Assembly: GCF_947490405.1 (NCBI RefSeq)
Contig: NZ_CANLGU010000009.1
Coordinates: 1 to 64,000, forward strand
From: an uncultured Algibacter sp.
GTDB lineage: Bacteria > Bacteroidota > Bacteroidia > Flavobacteriales > Flavobacteriaceae
Direction: 5' to 3'
DNA length: 64,000 bases
This document shows positions 1 to 8,682 of the stretch, in pieces (within the stretch, counting starts at the first letter, position 1; each line of letters opens with the position of its first letter). Made by a program: the position numbers and the translations under genes. The notes beneath the pieces were generated by a model that saw nothing but the letters and a program-made list of their open reading frames with translations, did no database searches and had not been told where the DNA came from.

Positions 1-84
1 TGCGGATTTTCCTCTGGTTCGTTCCATTTTTGTTAAGTTAGTTGCTTAACCACGCAACTATCCTTACACGAACCGTTAGCCATA
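1..84 (+). repeat. attC-like element E0, 3' part only (cut by window start)
   Basis: gcttaaccacGCAACTATCCTTACACGAACC then box GTTAGCCATAA; same 3' arm as elements E1-E11. Confidence 0.75.
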
Positions 85-91
85 ATTAAGA

Positions 92-769
92 ATGACCAGA
101 ACTTACATAATATTTTTTCTTCTATTAATCGGATGTAAGTCTGATAAAAAAGAGGACTATTATTCTGAAGAGAAAAACGAAATTGAACGTATCGAATTTA
201 ATCTTCCGAATTTTGAAAAATGGACTGAATCCTACTCAGATGAATCAGTAAAATTATATTTTGATGATTTATCAGTTTCTGATAAAATGAAAACTGTTGG
301 AGTTTTTTTAAATAATTACACGTTTGCAAAAAAGGATAGTCTAGATGTTCTCGATTTTGAAGATTATGCAGTATTCATGATTAACAAAAATGAGCAAAAA
401 TGGAAATTGACTGGAAACGATTTAGAAAGATTATTTAGAGTTCAAAAAAAGAAAACTGGAACTATTAATGTTGACAGATTGGAAGCTCTAAAAAAAGTGT
501 ATTCTGACACAACTTTTTTACATTCTGAAAAGCCGATAGTTATTGAGGAATACAGACCCAATGAAAACATATTATCTGCTTTAAAATTAATAAAGCCTTA
601 CTATGATGACCACGAAATTATAGTGGTGTATGTATACAATTTGATTCTTATAAATAACCATCTTGTTTATGGTGGATATTATTTAGACTTAAATGGAAAT
701 GAATCACTTGAAAAGGCAAAAGAAATGAATGACATAATAATGACTGAATTTCTTGAATCGAATAAATAA
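92..769 (+). CDS. hypothetical lipoprotein (cassette 1)
   Basis: ORF with lipobox-like N-terminus FFLLLIGCKSD; lies between E0 and E1. Confidence 0.75.
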   Translation: MTRTYIIFFLLLIGCKSDKKEDYYSEEKNEIERIEFNLPNFEKWTESYSDESVKLYFDDLSVSDKMKTVGVFLNNYTFAKKDSLDVLDFEDYAVFMINKNEQKWKLTGNDLERLFRVQKKKTGTINVDRLEALKKVYSDTTFLHSEKPIVIEEYRPNENILSALKLIKPYYDDHEIIVVYVYNLILINNHLVYGGYYLDLNGNESLEKAKEMNDIIMTEFLESNK

Positions 770-770
770 C

Positions 771-909
771 TATGGCTAACAATGTATAAAAATAATTGCG
801 GTTTAGTACTTAATCAAAGGTCGTTGCGTGTTTGCTACGTCTGAATTTCCTTCGGAAATTCCTCGCACACAAACCCCCAACTATTTTTATACGAGACCGT
901 TACCCATAA
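771..909 (+). repeat. attC-like element E1
   Basis: TATGGCTAAC-AATGTATAAAAATAATTGC ... hairpin GAATTTCCTTCGGAAATTC ... CAACTATTTTTATACGAGACC-GTTACCCATAA. Confidence 0.85.
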
Positions 910-929
910 TTTAAAAAAATCGAACAAAT

Positions 930-1535
930 ATGAAAAAGACACTTTTGATTGTAGTAATTTTTATAATCAATTTCCAACTACATAGTCAAGAATATATAAC
1001 TGCTGACAATTTTAAATTTAAATTTATTAAAGCTAAAAAAGCTGTTGGTGGAAATTATGTCTATACTATAAAGACAACAAAGGATGTAAAGAAAGTACAA
1101 GTTAGGTATAAAATGAAATCTGTATCTGGAGAAAAAGACGATTTTGATCCAAATAAGTTTTATTTAGTTTCTGATGAATACAAAAAGAGAATTAGACCAT
1201 TAGATGTTAGGCATAATTATGCTGCAGGATGGATATATATTGGATTTGGACATTTAGTTAATTTCCAACCTAAAGATAAGAAATTAAAAGAATGGCTTTC
1301 ATACAAACCTGAAGTAAAGAATACATTTAATGATTATAAAATTGAAGGTTATCAAGATGTTTGTCCTAACATTAATTTTGGAACTAAAAGAAAACCGAAA
1401 ATGGCATCACCTTATTTAGACCATAAGGAATTGAAATCTTGTAAAGTCGACCTGTACTTTTCTTTACCGAAAGAATTAAAAAAATTCCGAATTTATTATG
1501 GAACTGAATTAATTTCTGACAATAAAATAAAATAA
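930..1535 (+). CDS. hypothetical secreted protein (cassette 2)
   Basis: ORF with signal peptide MKKTLLIVVIFIINFQLHSQ. Confidence 0.75.
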   Translation: MKKTLLIVVIFIINFQLHSQEYITADNFKFKFIKAKKAVGGNYVYTIKTTKDVKKVQVRYKMKSVSGEKDDFDPNKFYLVSDEYKKRIRPLDVRHNYAAGWIYIGFGHLVNFQPKDKKLKEWLSYKPEVKNTFNDYKIEGYQDVCPNINFGTKRKPKMASPYLDHKELKSCKVDLYFSLPKELKKFRIYYGTELISDNKIK

Positions 1536-1537
1536 AA

Positions 1538-1676
1538 CTATGGGCAACACCGTATATAATTTATTGCTACTTCTAGCGTACTTACGAAAGTTCTCACGGA
1601 CTTTCTATTCGGTTTGTATTTGCTAAATTAGGTGCTTAAAACACGCAACAAACCATATACAAAAACGTTACCCAAC
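1538..1676 (+). repeat. attC-like element E2
   Basis: CTATGGGCAAC-ACCGTATATAATTTATTGC ... GCAACAAACCATATACAAAAAC-GTTACCCAAC. Confidence 0.85.
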
Positions 1677-1692
1677 ATTTGAGAAAAAAGAT

Positions 1693-2167
1693 ATGAAAAG
1701 AATAATTCTGACTTTAACTTTAACACTTCCTCTTTTTATCTTTTCGCAGGAATTTAAGAAATCAGATTTGATTGGGAATTGGAAATTTAAATCAGCAGAA
1801 AAAAACACTAAAATTAGTAATGACTCATTAAGCAAACTACTAACAAAAGAATACGGAATTGAAGTAATAATAACTGATGAAGAAGTTATTCGAACTGATT
1901 TAAAAATAGCAATCGATTTATATAAATACGATGAGTTTGAATCAGACTTATGGACTATTTCAAATAACGAAATTATTGTTAATTCACCAGTTCGTTCTGA
2001 CAAATTAGAATATTTTAAAAAAAAACACGGTTGGAGTAATAGAAAAACTTGAAAACGGAAAATATTATTTTATCGGACAACAAATTCGAGTGAAAATTTT
2101 ATCATTAAAAGAAAATGAATTAGTAATAGAAGATTTTCCTTATGATTTAACATATACTAAAAGATAA
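1693..2167 (+). pseudogene. secreted small protein, apparent frameshift at an A9 tract (cassette 3)
   Basis: ORF 1693-2052 starts with a signal peptide. A +1 shift at the A9 run 2017-2025 continues the reading frame as TVGVIEKLENGKYYFIGQQIRVKILSLKENELVIEDFPYDLTYTKR* up to the next element. Confidence 0.6.
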
Positions 2168-2169
2168 AA

Positions 2170-2312
2170 AACGTTGGGTAACAATGTATATAAAAAATTG
2201 CTATTTTGTGCTTTACCAATGTGAGTTGCTTTGTTTGCTAGCTTCTGATTTTCCTTCGGAAAATCCTCGCACACAAACACGCAACATTTCATATACGTAA
2301 CCGTTGTGCCTC
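2170..2312 (+). repeat. attC-like element E3
   Basis: AACGTTGGGTAAC-AATGTATATAAAAAATTGC ... GATTTTCCTTCGGAAAATC ... GCAACATTTCATATACGTAACC-GTTGTGCCTC. Confidence 0.85.
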
Positions 2313-2331
2313 ATTTAAGAAACACCATCAA

Positions 2332-3426
2332 ATGAAAGAAAAATCACTGAAAATATTGATACTTTTTCTGTTGACAATCTCATTTACGAGCTGTCACTCA
2401 CAGAAGAAAATTAAAAACCTTGTAGGATTTGAAGTTTCAACCGATTCTATAAATACTTTTCTTAAATCGAGAATGGACTCGTTAAATATCCCTGGACTTT
2501 CAATTGCTATTATAAATGAAAGCGAAGTAGTTTATCGCCAAACATTTGGATTTGCAAATCTAGAAGAACAATTACCAGTAACTGACAAAACGATTTTTGA
2601 AGGTGCTTCAATGTCCAAATCAGTATTTGCTCTTTTCGTAATGAAATTCGTTGAAGAAGGAAAATTAGATTTAGACAAACCATTATACGAATATTTACCA
2701 TATCAAGATATAGCATATGATAAAAGATATAAAAAAATAACAGCAAGAATGGTTTTAAGTCATAGAACTGGTTTTCCTAATTGGAGAGAAAACGAACAAG
2801 ATAAAAAATTAAAGATAAAATTTGAGCCTGATACAGATTATGAGTATTCAGGAGAAGGATATCAATATTTGGCAATGGTTTTAAAACAAATAGAGGGTAC
2901 AGATTGGAATGGTTTAGAATCGATTTTTCAAGAAAAGATTGCAAATCCATTAAAAATGGAACATACAGTTTTCATCCCGACACCCTACACGAATGAACAT
3001 AAAGCAGAACCTTATAACAATCAACGTGAATGGATTGATTTGAAAAACAACTATTGGTTTAAAAAAGATAAAGGTGTATTTGTTTCATCTTCATCTATTC
3101 ATTCTGAACCATTAGACTTTTCAAAATGGATGATTGCGGTAATGAACAAAAAACTGTTATCTAAAGAAAGTTACAATGAATTATTTAAACATCATTCAAC
3201 AATATCAACATCTTCGACTGGTATGAATGTCTATTACACTTTAGGATTTATAACTGCCGATAAACCATATAATACGACATACTTTCACGGAGGAAGTAAT
3301 GACGGTTTTACCTGCTATTATTTGATGGATATTACAAAAAAATGGGGTTACGTACTTTTTACAAATTCAGAAAATGGAGAAAAGCTTGGAAACGACGTAT
3401 GGAATTATTTAGAAAAGGAAAATTGA
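2332..3426 (+). CDS. serine hydrolase, beta-lactamase/DD-peptidase (S12-like) family lipoprotein (cassette 4)
   Basis: lipobox TSCHSQ; SxxK motif GASMSKSVFAL; YSG; C-terminal HGGSNDGF. Confidence 0.85.
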   Translation: MKEKSLKILILFLLTISFTSCHSQKKIKNLVGFEVSTDSINTFLKSRMDSLNIPGLSIAIINESEVVYRQTFGFANLEEQLPVTDKTIFEGASMSKSVFALFVMKFVEEGKLDLDKPLYEYLPYQDIAYDKRYKKITARMVLSHRTGFPNWRENEQDKKLKIKFEPDTDYEYSGEGYQYLAMVLKQIEGTDWNGLESIFQEKIANPLKMEHTVFIPTPYTNEHKAEPYNNQREWIDLKNNYWFKKDKGVFVSSSSIHSEPLDFSKWMIAVMNKKLLSKESYNELFKHHSTISTSSTGMNVYYTLGFITADKPYNTTYFHGGSNDGFTCYYLMDITKKWGYVLFTNSENGEKLGNDVWNYLEKEN

Positions 3427-3445
3427 AAAACCAAACGAAAAAAAC

Positions 3446-3583
3446 GAGGCACAACAACGTATAAAATTAATTGCTAGTTCTAGCCTGTTTACGAAATTCC
3501 TTACAGACTTTCTATCAGTGATTTATTTGCTAACTTTAGTGTTTAAAACACACAACTAATCTTATACAAAACCGTTGGCAAAC
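3446..3583 (+). repeat. attC-like element E4
   Basis: GAGGCACAAC-AACGTATAAAATTAATTGC ... ACAACTAATCTTATACAAAACC-GTTGGCAAAC. Confidence 0.85.
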
Positions 3584-3614
3584 ATTTGAGAAACGAGAAA
3601 AAAAATGAACATTA

Positions 3615-4019
3615 ATGCTACCATTTGAATTTATAGTTGAAGGACCACCAGTTTCTCTTCAAACGAAAAACAGAGCACGATTACAAGCTTGGAAAGCAAA
3701 AGTAAACGCTGCTGCAACTAATGCGTTGACAAATGGAGCTGTTGCAATAACTGATGAAGTTACTTTTAAGGTAACCTATTATTACGAAGGAGATAGTCCA
3801 GATGCGGATAATATAATTAAACCTATGCAAGATGCTTTAGTAGGTGTCGTTTACGTAGATGATGACCAAGTAGTAGAAACTTCAGCGAGAAAAAGAAATA
3901 TAAATGGTGCATATAAAATTAAAGGTGCTTCACCAGTAATTATTGAGGGCTTCTTAAATGGAGTTGATTTTTTACATATCAAAGTAGAGGAATTTCAACA
4001 CAATCAAGAACTTGACTAA
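3615..4019 (+). CDS. RusA-like Holliday junction resolvase family protein (cassette 5, gene 1)
   Basis: PDADNIIKPMQDALVGVVYVDDDQV resembles the RusA family core. Confidence 0.7.
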   Translation: MLPFEFIVEGPPVSLQTKNRARLQAWKAKVNAAATNALTNGAVAITDEVTFKVTYYYEGDSPDADNIIKPMQDALVGVVYVDDDQVVETSARKRNINGAYKIKGASPVIIEGFLNGVDFLHIKVEEFQHNQELD

Positions 4020-4720
4020 TGGAAAGAACAAATAACATACAAAGGGAACAAAGAAGAATCAAGGAACTTGCTCGTGAATATGAAGAAAAGGGATTTCAAG
4101 TATTTATCGAACCAGAAAAAGATTTACTACCTGAATTTTTAAAAGATTATCGACCTGACCTTATCCTTAAAAAAGGAGAAATGAATGTGGTGGTTGAAGT
4201 TAAAACAAGTGAGACAATTAAAAATTCTGAATACCTAAAAGAATTATCTGCAAGAATTAATTCTCTTGAGAATTGGAAGTTTGAGTTAGTAATTACTAAC
4301 CCAAGAGTAAAAGACAATTTAAGAAATAACAGATATCAAGAATACAGTCTTATAGAACTTGAGAATAGACTAAATAAAGTTTCAAACTCAATCGATAAAA
4401 ACTTTTTAGAGCCTCATTTTTTATATGCTTGGTCTTTATTTGAGGCTTCATCAAGAGCAATTTTGAAAGCTGACCAACCAAAGTCTGAAAGAAAACTTAA
4501 TCCAACAGCTAATATTAAACAATTATACAGTTACGGAATAATTGGACGAATTGACTACGAATGGCTGAATAAAATTTCACACATTAGAAATCATATTGTT
4601 CACGGTCATCCTATTCAAAAGAGTGAGATAAAAGAAAAGGATTTGAATAAATTAATCAGAATGACAGAAGACTTCTTAAAGGAAATAAAAACGTTTGCCA
4701 ACAACGTGTATAAAACATAG
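4019..4720 (+). CDS. putative PD-(D/E)XK-like nuclease domain fused to a HEPN-like domain (cassette 5, gene 2)
   Basis: N-terminal PDLILKKGEMNVVVEVKTS (PD...ExK-like); C-terminal RNHIVH (RNxxxH HEPN-type motif); last codons read into element E5. Confidence 0.55.
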   Translation: MERTNNIQREQRRIKELAREYEEKGFQVFIEPEKDLLPEFLKDYRPDLILKKGEMNVVVEVKTSETIKNSEYLKELSARINSLENWKFELVITNPRVKDNLRNNRYQEYSLIELENRLNKVSNSIDKNFLEPHFLYAWSLFEASSRAILKADQPKSERKLNPTANIKQLYSYGIIGRIDYEWLNKISHIRNHIVHGHPIQKSEIKEKDLNKLIRMTEDFLKEIKTFANNVYKT

Positions 4721-4893
4721 CTAGTGAAGGCTTTCCGAATGGTTAGTATTTATTTACAAAGACCGCCAAATTTTTAATTTGGCTTTTAAAATTGACAAGT
4801 TAAAAACAAAATATAAAAATTCGGCTCTGTGTTAATCCGAAAAGTTAGTGTCTTTTTGCATGCTACGTTTCATACATAAGTCCGTTAGGCAAC
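4693..4893 (+). repeat. attC-like element E5, long divergent variant
   Basis: GTTTGCCAAC-AACGTGTATAAAACATAGC ... TGCTACGTTTCATACATAAGTCC-GTTAGGCAAC; arms complementary, interior unlike the others. Confidence 0.75.
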
Positions 4894-4898
4894 ATTAG

Positions 4899-5333
4899 AT
4901 GAAAACCATTCACCAAAAACAAAACTGGATAGGATTTTTTACATATCTGGAAGGGTATGATACTATTGAACAATATAAAAAAGTTGAGTTCGCAATGGAA
5001 ATCACTCTCACGGAAAACTCATTTGTTGGAATATCTACTGACTCTGAATCAAAAAATGCGTTTGAAAGACCTGCATCAGTAAAAGGCTTTATTGAAGATG
5101 GAAAAATGAGTTTTGTAATGAAATATCCTTGCTATTATTTTAAAGACCAAAACGGAAAAATCATTTTAGATCATTCAGCTGAACATCCTGATATACATTA
5201 TCTTGGATTTCTAGATGACGAAAAAGATAAAGTAAGCGGGAATTGGGAAATGACTGTGTATGAGGAAAAATATTCCGACGGTTATCTTGAAGAAATTATA
5301 AACGGAGAATTCGAAATGCAGAAAACGAATTAG
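4899..5333 (+). CDS. hypothetical protein (cassette 6)
   Basis: single ORF between E5 and E6. Confidence 0.7.
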   Translation: MKTIHQKQNWIGFFTYLEGYDTIEQYKKVEFAMEITLTENSFVGISTDSESKNAFERPASVKGFIEDGKMSFVMKYPCYYFKDQNGKIILDHSAEHPDIHYLGFLDDEKDKVSGNWEMTVYEEKYSDGYLEEIINGEFEMQKTN

Positions 5334-5337
5334 AAAC

Positions 5338-5478
5338 GTTGCCTAACACCGTGTATAATTAATTGCTTTGGCAAGTGCTTATTTGGAAAATTCCTTCGGA
5401 ATTTTCTCTGGCAAGTTTTTGTTTACTAAATTAATTGCTTAACCACGCAACTAACCATACACGAACACGTTGTGTACA
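5338..5478 (+). repeat. attC-like element E6
   Basis: GTTGCCTAAC-ACCGTGTATAATTAATTGC ... GGAAAATTCCTTCGGAATTTTC ... GCAACTAACCATACACGAACAC-GTTGTGTACA. Confidence 0.85.
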
Positions 5479-5481
5479 ATT

Positions 5482-6321
5482 ATGAAAAACTTCCTGCTTA
5501 TCATTTTAATTTCGATTTCTACTTCGAGTTTTTCGCAAGTCAAAATTGACACATCTGAAATTAAATCAATAAGATATGAATGGAAACTTAATAAAGAAAA
5601 AAACGACTCGACTCTGAATCAAATACTGACTGAATATAAGAGCGGAATTTACAAAGAGGAATTTCCAAGCTTTAAAAAGGAACATCACGAATACCCTTTT
5701 ATAAATATTTTTGAATCAAAAACTAATTACTTAAACCGAAAAGTAAAACAAACTTTAAAAGTTCATTATTATTCTGCTTTAGGTGGAGAAAGTAAATTTT
5801 ATTACGATAAATACGGAAATTTAGACAGTATTTACCAAAACTATTATAAGGATTCTTTGAAAGAATGGAAATATAATATAAAGAAAGAATATCGAAGAAA
5901 AGGAAAACTAAAGTATTTGATTAATAAATTCGATGAGAAAGAAGTCTATCACTATAACTTTTTCGGTAATTTAAAAAAGATTGAACTTTACAAAGATTCT
6001 GTCCTTTATGAAATAAGCAACTACAAAAAAGGGTTGCTTATTAGTAAGGTTTACCCAACCAGAAAAAAATATAGAAAAAAGTTCACTTATGAATACGACA
6101 AAAAAGGACGGATTATAAAAAGAGATGATAATGATTACGATTTATATCTTTACGAATACAACAAATTTGGATTAAGTAAAATAGAAAAGATATTTAAAAG
6201 TAAAAATATGGTAGTTGAATACACATTGTTCATTTACGATAAAAACGGAATACTTAAAAGAAAAAAAGAATTCGCTCGAAATGATAAATTGAGAGAGGAA
6301 TTTGTTTATGAATATAAATAA
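5482..6321 (+). CDS. secreted protein with RHS/YD-like repeats (cassette 7)
   Basis: signal peptide MKNFLLIILISISTSSFSQ; repeated YDKYGNLDSI / YNFFGNLKKI / YDKKGRIIKR / YNKFGLSKIEK; ATG at 5482 preferred over TTG at 5470, which lies in the element. Confidence 0.65.
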   Translation: MKNFLLIILISISTSSFSQVKIDTSEIKSIRYEWKLNKEKNDSTLNQILTEYKSGIYKEEFPSFKKEHHEYPFINIFESKTNYLNRKVKQTLKVHYYSALGGESKFYYDKYGNLDSIYQNYYKDSLKEWKYNIKKEYRRKGKLKYLINKFDEKEVYHYNFFGNLKKIELYKDSVLYEISNYKKGLLISKVYPTRKKYRKKFTYEYDKKGRIIKRDDNDYDLYLYEYNKFGLSKIEKIFKSKNMVVEYTLFIYDKNGILKRKKEFARNDKLREEFVYEYK

Positions 6322-6322
6322 C

Positions 6323-6459
6323 TGTACACAACACCGTATAAAATTAATTGCTTGATACGAGCCTGCTTACGAAAATCCTCGCGGATTTTCTATTCGGTTT
6401 GTATTTGCTAAATTCGTTGCTAAACCACGCAACTAATCTTATACAAATCCGTTACCAAC
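6323..6459 (+). repeat. attC-like element E7
   Basis: TGTACACAAC-ACCGTATAAAATTAATTGC ... GAAAATCCTCGCGGATTTTC ... GCAACTAATCTTATACAAATCC-GTTACCAAC. Confidence 0.85.
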
Positions 6460-6476
6460 AAGCAAAACCAACTCTC

Positions 6477-7178
6477 GTGGAGACAAGAATATATTCCGAA
6501 AATTTTCTAATTGGAACAACTGAATTAATCGTTGGAGATTTGTCTATGGGAAATTTATTCGGAGAATTTAGACCAACAGAATTATATTTTGAAAAAGTTC
6601 AAAAAAAAGTTTGGGAATTTTGGAAAAATAACAAACCGAATTATGATAAATGGAATTCTTTGAGATTCAATGCACAATTGGAAAATGGTGTTTTTCTGTT
6701 TCCAGAAGGTGGTTATACTTTTAGTGACATAAAAGAATTAACTAATGAACCTATAAGAATTGATTTAACTGGAATAGACTCTAAAATTATAGAAGATTAT
6801 TTTCTGACTAAACCGCAAAAATCATTTGTTGAAAAACCTTGGAATGAAATTGGAATAGAACAGAAAATAGCATTTGAAAATGAGTTAAATAAAGAATTAG
6901 GAAACTATGAAAAATCCTTATTGAAATTTTTTGAAAGAAAACCCAAGAAGCACTTATTGTCTAAAATGGAGTTTTCAGCATTATGTCACGATCAAAGAAA
7001 TGATGACGTTCTATTTGAAATAAGACAAGAGAATGGAAATGAAAAATTTGTAATCTCTCACCTTACTTGGTCTGGAAAAAAAGAACAGGAAGGATATCCA
7101 AAAACTGAATTTTTTAAAGATTTTAACGAATTTAAAATAATGAGAATGAACCCAGATAAAATTGATTACGAATATTGA
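6477..7178 (+). CDS. hypothetical protein (cassette 8)
   Basis: ORF in frame with 6348-7178; GTG at 6477 is the first plausible start after the element. Confidence 0.6.
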   Translation: METRIYSENFLIGTTELIVGDLSMGNLFGEFRPTELYFEKVQKKVWEFWKNNKPNYDKWNSLRFNAQLENGVFLFPEGGYTFSDIKELTNEPIRIDLTGIDSKIIEDYFLTKPQKSFVEKPWNEIGIEQKIAFENELNKELGNYEKSLLKFFERKPKKHLLSKMEFSALCHDQRNDDVLFEIRQENGNEKFVISHLTWSGKKEQEGYPKTEFFKDFNEFKIMRMNPDKIDYEY

Positions 7179-7193
7179 AATGAAAGATAGCCA

Positions 7194-7332
7194 GTTGGTA
7201 ACACCGTATATAATTTATTGCTGGCTTCTTGCCTACTTACGAAAGTCCTCGCGGACTTTCTTTACCTGTAATTATTTACTAAATTAGTTGCTTAAAACAC
7301 GCAACAAATCATATACATAAACGTTGGCAATA
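7194..7332 (+). repeat. attC-like element E8
   Basis: GTTGGTAAC-ACCGTATATAATTTATTGC ... GAAAGTCCTCGCGGACTTTC ... GCAACAAATCATATACATAAAC-GTTGGCAATA. Confidence 0.85.
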
Positions 7333-7354
7333 ATTTGAGAAAACCGAAATCTTA

Positions 7355-7792
7355 ATGAACTTTTACGAATTAATTTATCTGAATATTTATTTATCACTTT
7401 CAAGAACGAACAAATCTATTCCTGAATGGTCAACTTTGTTTTGTCTTTCTATTATATTTTTTTTCAATTTGCTTTCTACATTGCGCTTGTTGAATATTGA
7501 CATAAAAGGGATTGAAAAAAATCTATTTTATGTTATTCTTGGTGGAATTTTTGGAATTCACTACTTATATTTTCAAATGGGAAATCGGATTATAAAAAAA
7601 ATAACGGACTTAAAACCAAAACTAAATCTGATAAGCAGAATTTTGACAATATTTTATCTTTTCGGAACTATTTCTTTATTTTGCTATTTAGGGAACGTTG
7701 GACTTAATAATTCTCTGATTTTGATAATTGGATTAGGCGCAATGGTTATTTTCAGCCAAGTTTTTGGAAAAAAAAACAAACAATTTGAATAA
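7355..7792 (+). CDS. hypothetical membrane protein (cassette 9)
   Basis: several hydrophobic segments (FCLSIIFFFNLLSTL, FYVILGGIFGIHYLYF, LILIIGLGAMVIF). Confidence 0.7.
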   Translation: MNFYELIYLNIYLSLSRTNKSIPEWSTLFCLSIIFFFNLLSTLRLLNIDIKGIEKNLFYVILGGIFGIHYLYFQMGNRIIKKITDLKPKLNLISRILTIFYLFGTISLFCYLGNVGLNNSLILIIGLGAMVIFSQVFGKKNKQFE

Positions 7793-7798
7793 AAAAAC

Positions 7799-7937
7799 TA
7801 TTGCCAACACCGTATATAAAAAATTGCTGGTGTTGTGCTAAAACAAAGGTCGTTGCACGTTTGCTACGTCTGATTTTCCTTCGGAAAATCCTCGCACGCA
7901 AACCCGCAACTTTCCATATACATAAACGTTAGCGATA
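7799..7937 (+). repeat. attC-like element E9
   Basis: TATTGCCAAC-ACCGTATATAAAAAATTGC ... GATTTTCCTTCGGAAAATC ... GCAACTTTCCATATACATAAAC-GTTAGCGATA. Confidence 0.85.
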
Positions 7938-7968
7938 ATTAAAAGAACAATAGATAAAATTAAACCAA

Positions 7969-8682
7969 ATGGATGATAATATTAATGATGAAATAGGAAA
8001 TGACATTCCTTCGTCTGAATCCGATAGTCAATCTGAGGATACAGTTAGAAGTTCATCTGAACAAGCCTATTCTATTTTTGATAGTGGAATAAAGCGAGCT
8101 CAGAATTTATTGGAAATCGACATAGATTCCTCTGGTAATTCTTTAGGAATATCGGAAAATAAATTGCTTGATTCTTATCGTGCTGTTGTTGTTCTTTCCA
8201 TTTCCGCGTTAGATTCATATATAAAGACTTTTCTAATTGTAGAGATAAAGAAAAATCTTAATGAAAGAAGTTTATCAAGTGACCTTAAGAAATACATAAA
8301 AGAAGAACTTTTTAGTAAGGAAGAACTGCATCAAGTAGTATTGGAAAACAACTTTTATGACAAAGTCGTACAAAAATTTGATGCTGATTTTGAAAAACGC
8401 TCATTTCAAGGTCAAAAATCAATTGATAAGTTTATGAAGTTAGCAGGAATGAATCAAATATTTAAACAAATATCTATTAGTGCAGATAAAAGTATAGATA
8501 ACATTTTAAGTTCAATCGAAAACTTCACTCAAAGAAGACACTTAATAGTACATTGTGGAGACCACGATTTAACGCAAACGGAACTAACCGAAATAGACAT
8601 TGATAAAGATTCTGCATCAAAATGCGTTGAATTGGTAAAACTTATTGCAAGTGAAATCCATAAAATAAGCCAAGAGAAATGA
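7969..8682 (+). CDS. HEPN-domain protein, RiboL-PSP-HEPN-like (cassette 10, gene 1)
   Basis: helical protein with RRHLIVHCGD (Rx4H HEPN motif); overlaps the next ORF by ATGA. Confidence 0.6.
   Translation: MDDNINDEIGNDIPSSESDSQSEDTVRSSSEQAYSIFDSGIKRAQNLLEIDIDSSGNSLGISENKLLDSYRAVVVLSISALDSYIKTFLIVEIKKNLNERSLSSDLKKYIKEELFSKEELHQVVLENNFYDKVVQKFDADFEKRSFQGQKSIDKFMKLAGMNQIFKQISISADKSIDNILSSIENFTQRRHLIVHCGDHDLTQTELTEIDIDKDSASKCVELVKLIASEIHKISQEK

Noticed and set aside
1668-2003. ORF on minus strand (111 aa)
   Set aside because: Antisense to cassette 3 gene, which has a signal peptide and fits cassette orientation.
2510-2746. ORF on minus strand (78 aa)
   Set aside because: Fully antisense to the serine hydrolase gene.
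6348-6476. N-terminal extension of ORF 6348-7178
   Set aside because: Starts with TTG inside element E7; translation of element sequence, so real start is probably GTG 6477.
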